Part shown: piece after piece, positions 7,198 to 12,945 of the stretch
How positions within the stretch are numbered: the first letter of the stretch is position 1
Layout: every line of letters starts with the position of its first letter
From: Collinsella sp.
GTDB lineage: Bacteria; Actinomycetota; Coriobacteriia; Coriobacteriales; Coriobacteriaceae
Length of the DNA: 12,945 nucleotides
Reading direction: 5' to 3'
NCBI GenBank assembly: GCA_019414245.1
Contig: DXMK01000003.1
Location: 3,783-16,727 of the forward strand
Notes under the pieces: generated by a model
Databases searched by the model: none
Told to the model about the DNA's origin: nothing
What the model saw: the letters and a program-made list of their open reading frames with translations, nothing else
Translations under genes and position numbers: made by a program

Positions 7198-7854
7198 ATG
7201 ACCCTTCTCGAACTGTTCCAGCTGCTGAAGAAGCACCTTAAGCTGGTCATCACCCTTCCGGTGGTCTGCGCGATCGCCATGGGCATCGTGTCCTTCGTTG
7301 CGATGGACAACACCTACACCGCGACGACGAGCATGTACATTCTCGCCAAAACCGACGATAGCGGTCAGATGAGCTACAACGATCTCTCGGCGAGCCAGAT
7401 GCTTTCCAACGATATCGCCACGCTGCTGGATAGCGATAGCGTTAAGAGCGGTGCTGCCAATGAGCTGGGCCTTGCTGACCTGGATGACTACAAGGTGTCT
7501 GTTTCCTCCGAGACCACCACGCGTGTCATTACGCTTTCGGTTACCGGCACCGATGCCAAGGAGACGGCTAAGGTCGCAAAGGCCATGGCCAGCTCGGTGA
7601 GTACGGTCGCTCAGAACGTCGGCGCTGCCCAGAGCATCAACGTTATCGACGAGGCTAAGACTCCCGAAGTCCCCAGCGGCCCCAAGCGTATGCTGTACGT
7701 TGCTGTCGCGTTCCTCGCGGGCATCTTTATCGCAGTTGCCTATGTCGTTTTGGCAGACATGCTCAACACCCGCATCCGCGGTGCCGAAGAGGCAGAAGAG
7801 CTCCTGGGCATTCCCGTTGTTGGCCGAATTCCGGCTATGAAAGGTGGTAAATAG
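7198..7854 (+). CDS. Wzz/CpsC-type capsular polysaccharide co-activator (chain-length determinant)
   Basis: This inner-membrane protein activates the cognate tyrosine kinase and helps set polysaccharide chain length. Transmembrane segment 1 is at about 15-36 and segment 2 at about 165-186. The external loop between them begins TYTATTSMYIL, as usual in the Wzz domain. The proline motif TPEVPSGPK lies just before segment 2. The cytoplasmic C-terminus (AEEAEELLGIPVVGRIP) is the part that contacts the kinase in Gram-positive systems. The length of 218 aa suits the split, Gram-positive form, where the kinase is a separate protein. The start has GAAAGG eight bases upstream. The kinase gene follows after two bases. 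Confidence 0.92.
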   Translation: MTLLELFQLLKKHLKLVITLPVVCAIAMGIVSFVAMDNTYTATTSMYILAKTDDSGQMSYNDLSASQMLSNDIATLLDSDSVKSGAANELGLADLDDYKVSVSSETTTRVITLSVTGTDAKETAKVAKAMASSVSTVAQNVGAAQSINVIDEAKTPEVPSGPKRMLYVAVAFLAGIFIAVAYVVLADMLNTRIRGAEEAEELLGIPVVGRIPAMKGGK

Positions 7855-7856
7855 GC

Positions 7857-8594
7857 ATGGCTAAGGCAAAGAACACCGATAAGCTCGTTGTACAGAATGC
7901 CGCCAAGACCCTTCTGGCCAACATCCGCTTTGCGAGCGTGGACGACCCCATTCGCACCATCACCGTTACGTCCTCGATTCCCAACGAGGGCAAGTCTACG
8001 GTTTCCATCAACCTTGCCCAGGCTATCGCCACGAGCGGCAAGTCCGTGCTCCTGGTCGAGGCCGATATGCGCCGCAGGTCCCTTTCCGATATGCTCGGCG
8101 TTCGTTCGCGCGGCGGACTCTATGCGGTCCTTTCCGAGCAGATCTCCATTGACCAGGCAATTGTCGAGACGGGTCAGAAGAACTTCTACTTCCTCGATGC
8201 CGAGCCGCATATTCCCAATCCTGCCGACATCATTGTCTCTCACCGCTTTGCCAAGTTGGTAAAGGCACTGTCCGCCAAGTTCCAGTACGTCATCTTTGAT
8301 GCTCCCCCGGTCGGCACCTTCATCGATGCTGCCGAGATTGCCAGCCTGACCGACGGTACGCTGTTCGTGGTGCGCGAGGACTTCACCAAGCGCGAGGAGG
8401 CACTCAACGCTATCGGCCAGCTTAAGAAGTCCGAAAAGGTCAAGCTCATCGGTACCGTTATGAACTACTGCGAGACCGAGACCAGCGAGTACTACTACTC
8501 CTACTACACCAAGGACGGTAAGAAGGTGAAGAAGGGCTCGGACGATCAGGGGACTTCCAAAAAGGGCATCTTCACCAACCGAGCAAACGTTTAG
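7857..8594 (+). CDS. Capsular polysaccharide tyrosine kinase (BY-kinase, CpsD/CapB type)
   Basis: This cytoplasmic bacterial tyrosine kinase autophosphorylates on a C-terminal tyrosine cluster and controls polymer assembly with the membrane partner encoded just upstream. It shows Walker A SSIPNEGKST (39-48), Walker A' VLLVEADMRRR (64-74) and Walker B VIFDAPPVG (145-153). The tail has a clear cluster EYYYSYY (Y212-214, 216, 217), followed by a lysine-rich end. The length of 245 aa is typical. The reading AAAGGTGG supplies the ribosome binding site inside the end of the previous gene. The kinase, adaptor and phosphatase make a complete phosphorylation switch. Confidence 0.94.
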   Translation: MAKAKNTDKLVVQNAAKTLLANIRFASVDDPIRTITVTSSIPNEGKSTVSINLAQAIATSGKSVLLVEADMRRRSLSDMLGVRSRGGLYAVLSEQISIDQAIVETGQKNFYFLDAEPHIPNPADIIVSHRFAKLVKALSAKFQYVIFDAPPVGTFIDAAEIASLTDGTLFVVREDFTKREEALNAIGQLKKSEKVKLIGTVMNYCETETSEYYYSYYTKDGKKVKKGSDDQGTSKKGIFTNRANV

Positions 8595-8611
8595 TTGATT
8601 AAGGCTGACCT

Positions 8612-9262
8612 ATGCGTGACATTCATTGCCATATCTTGCCGGGTGTAGACGACGGCGCCGCCGATCTCGATGAGAGCTTGGCGATGCTCGAGGCTGCCAA
8701 GCGGGCCGGTGTAACCAGAATCGTTTGCACTCCTCACTGCCGTGATCCCTATTTTGATTACGACAAGATGTGGGATGCCTTTGAACTGCTGCGTGATAAC
8801 GCTGACGGTTTTCCGCTCCAGATGGGCTTCGAGGTCAACCATCGAAAGCTCGTTGAACTTGGTATCGATGCCGCGGAGCACTTGCATTTCGATGGAACCA
8901 ACGAGTTTCTGCTCGAGCTTTCGACGCATGCCGATGCGTATGCGTTTAGAGAGTACGAGAACACGATTTACGATTTGCAGTGCCGTGGCTACCAGGTGAT
9001 CATCGCTCATCCTGAGCGCTATCGTGCGGTTCAAAAGGATGTAAGCGTGGCGGAGCGCCTGGTCGATATGGGCTGCAAGCTGCAGGCTTCGGCGGACTTT
9101 ATTGCCGGCGGTCGCTTTGGTCGCGAAAAAAAGCCGGCACAGCGCCTGTTCGATCAGAACCTGTACAGCTTCATCGCGAGCGATGCCCATAACGTGGGTC
9201 ATTACGACTGCCTGGCGAAGGCTCGCGCGAAGTTTAGCGTGCGCGGAGCTCATTTTCGCTAA
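8612..9262 (+). CDS. PHP-family protein tyrosine phosphatase (CpsB/YwqE type)
   Basis: This metal-dependent phosphatase dephosphorylates the tyrosine kinase encoded immediately upstream. It shows the PHP motifs HCHILPGVDDG (residues 5-15), TPH (40-42), AHPERY (132-137) and SDAHN (190-194), which supply most of the metal ligands. At 216 aa it is shorter than the usual 240-255; the segment around residues 45-75 looks compact. The start codon has only a weak AAGG site upstream. The gap to the kinase gene is 17 bases, so it is probably in the same operon. No glycosyltransferase, flippase or polymerase gene follows. Confidence 0.92.
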   Translation: MRDIHCHILPGVDDGAADLDESLAMLEAAKRAGVTRIVCTPHCRDPYFDYDKMWDAFELLRDNADGFPLQMGFEVNHRKLVELGIDAAEHLHFDGTNEFLLELSTHADAYAFREYENTIYDLQCRGYQVIIAHPERYRAVQKDVSVAERLVDMGCKLQASADFIAGGRFGREKKPAQRLFDQNLYSFIASDAHNVGHYDCLAKARAKFSVRGAHFR

Positions 9263-9301
9263 TATCTGTCCCTAACGTTCGCATTGAATGAAAGGGCAGC
9301 C

Positions 9302-9802
9302 ATGGATATCCAACTTAAGACGGGATGCTTTGATGACGCGGCGTTGGTGCGCCGCGTCGTTTTTATGGACGAGCAGGGCTACGAGAATGAGTTCGACGCT
9401 ATCGACGAGGATCAGAACTGCATTCATGTGACGCTCTATGTAGACGGCGAGCTTGCCGGTTGCTCGCGCGTGTTTCCCGAGGAGCTTGAGCGCGTGGCTG
9501 ACGCAGAGGCCCCGGTGTTGCCGGCATGCGACATGGACGAAGGCGTTGCGGCGGGGGAGGCCTACATTATGGGGCGCGTCGCCGTGCTGCCGGCTATGCG
9601 TCGTCGCGGACTGGCGAGTGCGATCGTCGAGGCCAGTGCTTCGTGTGCACGCGATGCCGGCGCTAAGCTTATTAAGCTGCATGCGCAGGAATACGTGTTG
9701 CCGCTCTATGCAAAGGCGGGCTACACGCAAATTGCCCCGGTAGATTACGAAGACGAGGGCCAGCCCCATGTCTGGATGGCCAAGCGCGTAGATGGCAGAT
9801 AG
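9302..9802 (+). CDS. GNAT-family N-acetyltransferase, ElaA/YjcF-like
   Basis: This is a small cytoplasmic acetyltransferase using acetyl-CoA; its substrate is unknown. The N-terminal part (CFDDAALVRRVVFMDEQG, then DEDQNCIHVTLY) matches the ElaA/YjcF style of GNAT proteins. The acetyl-CoA motif A is at about 91-109 (GRVAVLPAMRRRGLASAIV), and motif B is around YVLPLYAKAGY. The length of 166 aa is typical. I chose the ATG at 9302 because AAAGGG (9291-9296) is well placed, whereas the TTG at 9284 would lie before it. It follows the phosphatase by 39 bases with no visible terminator and might be read through, but its function looks unrelated. Confidence 0.85.
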   Translation: MDIQLKTGCFDDAALVRRVVFMDEQGYENEFDAIDEDQNCIHVTLYVDGELAGCSRVFPEELERVADAEAPVLPACDMDEGVAAGEAYIMGRVAVLPAMRRRGLASAIVEASASCARDAGAKLIKLHAQEYVLPLYAKAGYTQIAPVDYEDEGQPHVWMAKRVDGR

Positions 9803-9840
9803 GGACGTTCCTTTTCTGCCGGCAGCTGGGGACACTCCTT
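9802..9840. repeat. Twin GGGAC-nn-TCCTT repeat around a GC palindrome
   Basis: GGGACGTTCCTT (9802-9813) and GGGACACTCCTT (9829-9840) differ at two positions and are offset by 27 bp. Between them lies the perfect palindrome CTGCCGGCAG (9816-9825). The first copy overlaps the stop codon of the acetyltransferase. The layout resembles a short REP-like dispersed repeat. Confidence 0.5.
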
Positions 9841-9845
9841 GGCAA

Positions 9846-9875
9846 TTGACGCATTGGAGCGCTCGGACATACAGT
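9846..9875 (+). promoter_or_regulatory. Candidate upstream promoter of htpG
   Basis: TTGACG (9846-9851), an 18-bp spacer, and TACAGT (9870-9875). It is the best-scoring -35 in the 200-bp gap. It would place the terminator-like hairpin at 9950-9974 inside the htpG leader. Confidence 0.35.
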
Positions 9876-9912
9876 TTTTCGATTCCGTATGTATATATGC
9901 GCGCTATTGGGT

Positions 9913-9918
9913 TATAAA
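9913..9918 (+). promoter_or_regulatory. Candidate downstream -10 box of htpG
   Basis: TATAAA (9913-9918) within GTTATAAAATC is close to consensus but has only a poor -35 (TGTATA, 9890-9895). The leader from here to the ATG would be about 80 nt and would still include the hairpin at 9950-9974. Confidence 0.35.
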
Positions 9919-9939
9919 ATCTAAGTCTGAACATAGCAG

Positions 9940-9980
9940 GTCTGCGATGCGGCTCGGGCAACCGGGCCGTTTTTGCGGAC
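9940..9980 (+). terminator. Terminator-type hairpin in the htpG leader
   Basis: CGGCTCGG (9950-9957), tetraloop GCAA, CCGGGCCG (9962-9969) forms a perfect 8-bp stem with one T-G wobble, followed by TTTTT (9970-9974). It is a textbook intrinsic terminator only 30 bases before the htpG ATG. Flanking GTCTGC (9940-9945) can also pair with GCGGAC (9975-9980), giving an extended structure that buries the T-run. It could be an attenuator for htpG or simply the terminator of upstream read-through. No promoter can be placed between it and htpG. Confidence 0.7.
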
Positions 9981-10004
9981 GGGGGTAGCGCGAAAGGACT
10001 GCAC

Positions 10005-12029
10005 ATGCGTCAATTTAAGACCGAGAGCAAAAAACTGCTCGACCTCATGATCAACTCCATCTACACCAATAAGGAAATCTTCCTGCGCGAGCTTATCTCT
10101 AACGCGAGCGACGCCGTCGACAAGCTCAACTTTAAGAGCCTGCAGGATCCGAGCGTCAAGATCAACCAGGGCGACCTGGCCATTCGCGTCTCCTTTGATA
10201 AAGACGCCCGCACCATTACCATCTCGGATAACGGCATTGGCATGACCGCCGAGGAGCTCGAGCGCAATCTGGGCACCATCGCCCATTCCGGCTCCGAGGA
10301 GTTTAAGACCGAGAACGCCGAGCAGCAGGGCTCCGATGTCGACATCATCGGCCAGTTTGGCGTGGGCTTCTACTCGGCTTTTATGGTCGCCAGCCATGTG
10401 AAGGTCGTCAGCCGCGCCTACGGCGAGGATGTCGCCCATGTGTGGGAATCCGACGGTCTTGAGGGCTACACCATCGAGGACGGCGAGCGTGCCGAGCACG
10501 GTACCGATGTCATCCTGACGCTGCGCGAGAACGAGAAGCTCGATGCCGACGGCGAGGCCGAGACCTACGATCGCTTCCTGACCGAGTGGGGCCTCAAGAG
10601 CCTAATTCAGCAGTACAGTAACTATGTGCGTTACCCGATCCAGATGATGGTGTCCAAGAGCCGCCAGAAGCCCAAGCCCGAGGATGCTGGCGATGACTAC
10701 ACGCCCGAGTACGAGGACTACCAGGAGCTCGAGACCGTCAACTCCATGACGCCGATCTGGAAGAAGCACAGCTCCGATGTCGAGCAGAAGGACTACGACG
10801 AGTTCTACAAGTCCACGTTCCACGACTTTGACGATCCTGCGCGCACCATCAGCTTCCATGCCGAGGGCACGCTCGAGTACGATGCCCTGCTGTTTGTGCC
10901 GGGCCGCGCGCCGTTCGATCTGTACAGCAAGGATTACGAGAAGGGTCTGGCACTCTACAGCTCCAACGTCCTGATCATGGAGAAGTGCGACGACCTGCTG
11001 CCCGACTACTACAACTTTGTCCGCGGCGTCGTGGATTCCGCCGATGTGTCGCTCAACATCTCGCGTGAGACGCTGCAGCAGAACCGTCAGCTCAAGGCCA
11101 TCGCCAAGCGTGTGGAAAAGAAGATCACCGCCGACCTTGAGGATATGCGTGACAACGACCGCGAGGCCTACGAGAAGTTCTTTGAGAACTTTGGCCGCGG
11201 TCTTAAGTACGGCATCTACTCGAGCTATGGCATGAAGGCCGATGAGCTCGCCGATCTGTTGCTGTTCTGGTCTGCCAAGGAACAGAAGATGATTACCCTG
11301 GCCGAGTATGCCAAGGGCATGCCCGAGGATCAGAAGGCCATCTACTACGCCGCCGGCGACTCGCGTGAGCGCTTGGCCAAGATGCCCGTGGTAAAGGGCG
11401 TGCTCGACCGCGGCTATGACGTGCTGCTGCTGACGCAGGACGTGGATGAGTTCACCTTCCAGGCTATGCGTGAGTACGTTGCCGCTGATATGCCCAAGAT
11501 CTACGAGGACGATGCCGCCCGCGAGGCTGCCGAGAAGGCCGTGGCCGATGGTGCCGAGCCCGAGGTTGAGGATCGTCACCTGGAGCTCAAGAACGTCGCA
11601 ACCGGTGATCTTGACCTGGCGACCGAGGACGAGAAAAAGGAGGCCGAGGACGCCACCAAGGAGAACGAGGACCTCTTTAACGCCATGAAGGAGGCACTCG
11701 GCGACAAGGTCGAGAAGGTTGCCGTCTCTGCGCGCCTGACCGATGCTCCCGCGTGCATCACCACCGAGGGCCCGCTTTCGCTCGAGATGGAGAAGGTGCT
11801 CCAGAAGGGTCCCGAGGGCGCGCCCGACGGTATGCCCAAGAGCCAGCGCGTGCTCGAGCTCAACGCCAAGCACCCGGTCTTTTCCAAGCTCGTCGCCGCT
11901 CAGAAGGCGGGCGACGCCGACAAGATCAAGCAGTACTCCGGTTTGCTCTATGACCAGGCCCTGCTGGTCGAGGGCATTCTGCCCGAGGACCCCGTTGCCT
12001 TCGCAGCAGCTGTTTGCAACTTGATGTAG
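10005..12029 (+). CDS. htpG: Molecular chaperone HtpG (bacterial Hsp90)
   Basis: HtpG is a cytoplasmic ATP-dependent dimeric chaperone. The N-terminal ATPase domain shows E29/N33/D36 in RELISNASDAVDKL, DNGIGM (75-80) and GQFGVGFYSAFMV (116-128), all hallmark Hsp90 sites. The middle domain has SRETLQQNRQLKAI with the catalytic-loop Arg, and the C-terminal dimerisation domain ends normally. At 674 aa it is longer than the 620-630 of E. coli and Bacillus. Extra acidic, charged stretches near residues 220-245 and 500-560 account for the difference. Codon use is strongly biased (mostly one C- or G-ending codon per amino acid), which suggests high expression. GAAAGGA (9992-9998) is six bases before the ATG. 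No CIRCE (GCACTC dyad) or HAIR site is visible upstream. Confidence 0.98.
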   Translation: MRQFKTESKKLLDLMINSIYTNKEIFLRELISNASDAVDKLNFKSLQDPSVKINQGDLAIRVSFDKDARTITISDNGIGMTAEELERNLGTIAHSGSEEFKTENAEQQGSDVDIIGQFGVGFYSAFMVASHVKVVSRAYGEDVAHVWESDGLEGYTIEDGERAEHGTDVILTLRENEKLDADGEAETYDRFLTEWGLKSLIQQYSNYVRYPIQMMVSKSRQKPKPEDAGDDYTPEYEDYQELETVNSMTPIWKKHSSDVEQKDYDEFYKSTFHDFDDPARTISFHAEGTLEYDALLFVPGRAPFDLYSKDYEKGLALYSSNVLIMEKCDDLLPDYYNFVRGVVDSADVSLNISRETLQQNRQLKAIAKRVEKKITADLEDMRDNDREAYEKFFENFGRGLKYGIYSSYGMKADELADLLLFWSAKEQKMITLAEYAKGMPEDQKAIYYAAGDSRERLAKMPVVKGVLDRGYDVLLLTQDVDEFTFQAMREYVAADMPKIYEDDAAREAAEKAVADGAEPEVEDRHLELKNVATGDLDLATEDEKKEAEDATKENEDLFNAMKEALGDKVEKVAVSARLTDAPACITTEGPLSLEMEKVLQKGPEGAPDGMPKSQRVLELNAKHPVFSKLVAAQKAGDADKIKQYSGLLYDQALLVEGILPEDPVAFAAAVCNLM

Positions 12030-12037
12030 TTAGGTAT

Positions 12038-12063
12038 TTACGCGGTTTTACCAAACCGCGTAA
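12038..12063. repeat. Perfect 11-bp inverted repeat after htpG (hairpin 1)
   Basis: TTACGCGGTTT (12038-12048), loop TACC, AAACCGCGTAA (12053-12063). It starts eight bases after the htpG stop. No T-run follows, so it is not a standard intrinsic terminator but may stabilise the mRNA 3' end. Confidence 0.85.
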
Positions 12064-12084
12064 CGGCTCGACGCTGCCCTCAGT

Positions 12085-12108
12085 TCCGCCGTTCTAACGA
12101 ACGGCGGA
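12085..12108. repeat. Perfect 10-bp inverted repeat (hairpin 2)
   Basis: TCCGCCGTTC (12085-12094), loop TAAC, GAACGGCGGA (12099-12108). It is flanked on both sides by copies of TCGACGCTGC and has no T-run. Confidence 0.85.
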
Positions 12109-12122
12109 CCAGTCGACGCTGC

Positions 12123-12222
12123 GCGGGCGCCAGAGCGACAACTTGTCATTCAAAGAGGACGGCATGACCAGAAGGTCTATGCCGTCCTCTTTTCATGCCA
12201 ATTTGTTCGCTCTGGCGCCCGC
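12123..12222. repeat. 100-bp nested inverted repeat (hairpin 3)
   Basis: The outer arms GCGGGCGCCAGAGCGA (12123-12138) and 12207-12222 are perfectly complementary over 16 bp. Inside is a second stem (12152-12169 with 12174-12192, one unpaired T, loop AGAA). A roughly symmetric internal loop of about 13 nt per side separates the two stems. The inner stem is annotated separately as a terminator. Confidence 0.9.
12152..12194. terminator. Long bidirectional terminator hairpin
   Basis: The arms AAAGAGGACGGCAT and ATGCCGTCCTCTTT pair fully over 14 bp, and an inner GACC/GGTC with loop AGAA extends the stem to 18 bp. TTTT follows on the plus strand (12190-12193) and CTTTG on the minus strand. It is the most likely transcription stop of htpG and would also block read-through from the transposase side. 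Confidence 0.7.
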
Positions 12223-12269
12223 TCGCTGGCATTGCCAAAACATCGACGTTGCCGTGGTCCTAAGTAGTC

Positions 12270-12304
12270 ATTGGGTGTTCCTATAGTTTTGTCAACCGTC
12301 GGGG
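12270..12304 (-). mobile_element. Probable right-end noncoding region of an IS110-family element
   Basis: The minus strand directly after the transposase stop contains GTTGACAAAACTATAGGAAC and then ACCC, with TTGACA at 12290-12295 pointing outward. IS110-family elements lack terminal inverted repeats, so the exact end cannot be read; near 12270 is my estimate. The outward TTGACA could supply the -35 of the promoter known to form when such elements circularise. Confidence 0.4.
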
Positions 12305-12945
12305 CTACTCCCGGTAGGGCACCCGGTCGCGCATCACGGCGTATATCGCCCTGAGCCGCTTCCTCGCGACGGCCTTGAGCGCCCGCCCGTGCCCCATGCC
12401 CCGCGCCCTGCAGGCCCGGTAGTACTCGCCGTAGCGCCCCGAGGACCTCACCAGGCTGTTGCACGAGAAGATCAGCAGGGACTTGAGCCTCGCGTCGCCG
12501 CGCCTGGACGCCCTGACCGACCTCACCGACGTGCCGGAGCTCCTCACCCTCGGGGCTATGCCGCAGTACGAGGCCAGGTGGTCGTGGTCCGGGAACCTCC
12601 CGATGTCGACCGACACCGCGAGCTGCGCCGCGGTCCTCGGGCCGATGCCGGGCACGGTGAGCAGGCACGCGTAGGTCTCGTCGCCCTCGAGCAGCGCCGC
12701 CGTCTCGGCCTCGAGGGCCCCGGCCTCGTCGAGGGCCTCCGATATCCGGGCGGCCAGGAACCTGACCTGCCTGTTCTCGGCCTCGACGAGCGCCGGCGGG
12801 GGCGCGGTGGAGGCGGCCGCGGCCTCCCCGGCGGCCTCGGCCCGCGGGCCCTCGGCCCCGGAGCGGGCGATCCCCCACGCCCCGCCGAACCCGGCGAGCA
12901 GCTCCAGCCACCGCCGGTCCGACAGGTCGACCGCGGCCTCGAGGG
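12305..12945 (-). CDS. IS110-family transposase, C-terminal part (start outside window)
   Basis: This is a partial gene cut by the window edge; 213 codons are readable in the frame ending with TAG at 12305-12307. The C-terminal Transposase_20 region is clear: TVPGIGPRTAAQLAVSVDIG, ASYCGIAPRVRSSGTS (the serine of this SG-type motif is the expected second catalytic residue), then RRGDARLKSLLIFSCNSL. Before it is a long alanine/glutamate-rich helical segment, as expected for the coiled-coil linker. The N-terminal RuvC-like DEDD domain would lie beyond 12945. GC is far higher than in neighbouring genes, with almost every third position G or C, which suggests recent arrival from a GC-richer host. 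Other long open frames here are shadows of this codon bias. Confidence 0.9.
   Translation of the reverse strand, partial: LEAAVDLSDRRWLELLAGFGGAWGIARSGAEGPRAEAAGEAAAASTAPPPALVEAENRQVRFLAARISEALDEAGALEAETAALLEGDETYACLLTVPGIGPRTAAQLAVSVDIGRFPDHDHLASYCGIAPRVRSSGTSVRSVRASRRGDARLKSLLIFSCNSLVRSSGRYGEYYRACRARGMGHGRALKAVARKRLRAIYAVMRDRVPYRE

Larger units (their letters stand above)
12068..12252. repeat. Three copies of TCGACGYTGC interleaved with hairpins
   Basis: TCGACGCTGC is at 12068-12077 and 12113-12122, and TCGACGTTGC (one change) is at 12243-12252. Each copy lies after one of the three hairpins (12038-12063, 12085-12108, 12123-12222), so hairpin and repeat alternate. Confidence 0.6.

Noticed and set aside
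9803..10004. A CIRCE or HAIR heat-shock operator upstream of htpG.
   Set aside because: No GCACTC-N9-GAGTGC or CTTGAGT-N7-ACTCAAG dyad can be found; GGACACTCC at 9830-9838 has no inverted partner.
10602..11873. A 423-codon open frame on the minus strand inside htpG.
   Set aside because: Its Leu/Val/Gly-rich translation has no domain and mirrors the strong codon bias of htpG, which is certain on the plus strand.
12123..12222. An integron attC site.
   Set aside because: The size and palindrome fit, but no GTTRRRY core or paired R/L boxes are present and no integrase gene is in view.
12038..12252. A CRISPR array.
   Set aside because: The repeats are only 10 bp, the spacings are unequal (45 and 130 bp), and the intervening units are palindromes rather than unique spacers.
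12177..12911. A 244-codon minus-strand frame covering the IS end and the hairpins.
   Set aside because: Its translation is Arg/Gly-rich low complexity, while the adjacent frame (12305-12945) gives clear IS110 transposase motifs. It also runs into the terminator hairpin.

Overview
The window looks like a chromosomal segment of a gut Actinobacterium, most likely Coriobacteriia and probably Collinsella. This is inferred from moderately high GC, Gram-positive-type regulators and cell-wall genes, strong GGAGG-type ribosome binding sites, and the sequence character of the proteins. No species call is possible from sequence reading alone.

Layout. Positions 1-245 hold an exact 55-bp direct repeat (1-55 and 191-245). 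It brackets a strongly structured tRNA-like unit that carries a T-arm on the minus strand. Next come a minus-strand D,D-carboxypeptidase gene (dacA-like, 305-1645) with a clear terminator and, divergent from it, a VanR/VanS-like two-component system (1843-3802). A lone phosphate-transport ATPase gene (pstB, 3906-4781) precedes a PhoB/PhoR-like two-component system (4846-7002). A three-gene capsule/exopolysaccharide control cassette follows: chain-length/co-activator protein, tyrosine kinase, and PHP-type tyrosine phosphatase (7198-9262). Then come a GNAT acetyltransferase (9302-9802) and the Hsp90 gene htpG (10005-12029). The right end holds an array of three hairpins interleaved with a 10-bp repeat (12038-12252) and the C-terminal part of an IS110-family transposase on the minus strand (12305-12945, cut by the window edge).

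How the genes work together. The left half is an envelope and phosphate-sensing block. A VanRS-like pair may control the adjacent penicillin-binding carboxypeptidase through a shared dyad/direct-repeat site (1758-1782). The PhoBR-like pair next to pstB suggests phosphate control. The capsule cassette supplies a phosphorylation switch for polymer assembly, but no glycosyltransferases are visible here. htpG has a terminator-like hairpin in its leader and no visible CIRCE or HAIR operator, so its control may be unusual.

The best candidates for something undescribed are the tRNA-like repeat unit at the left end, the htpG leader hairpin, and the hairpin array beside the IS110-family element. The last matters because IS110 recombinases use structured bridge RNAs and often target palindromic repeats.
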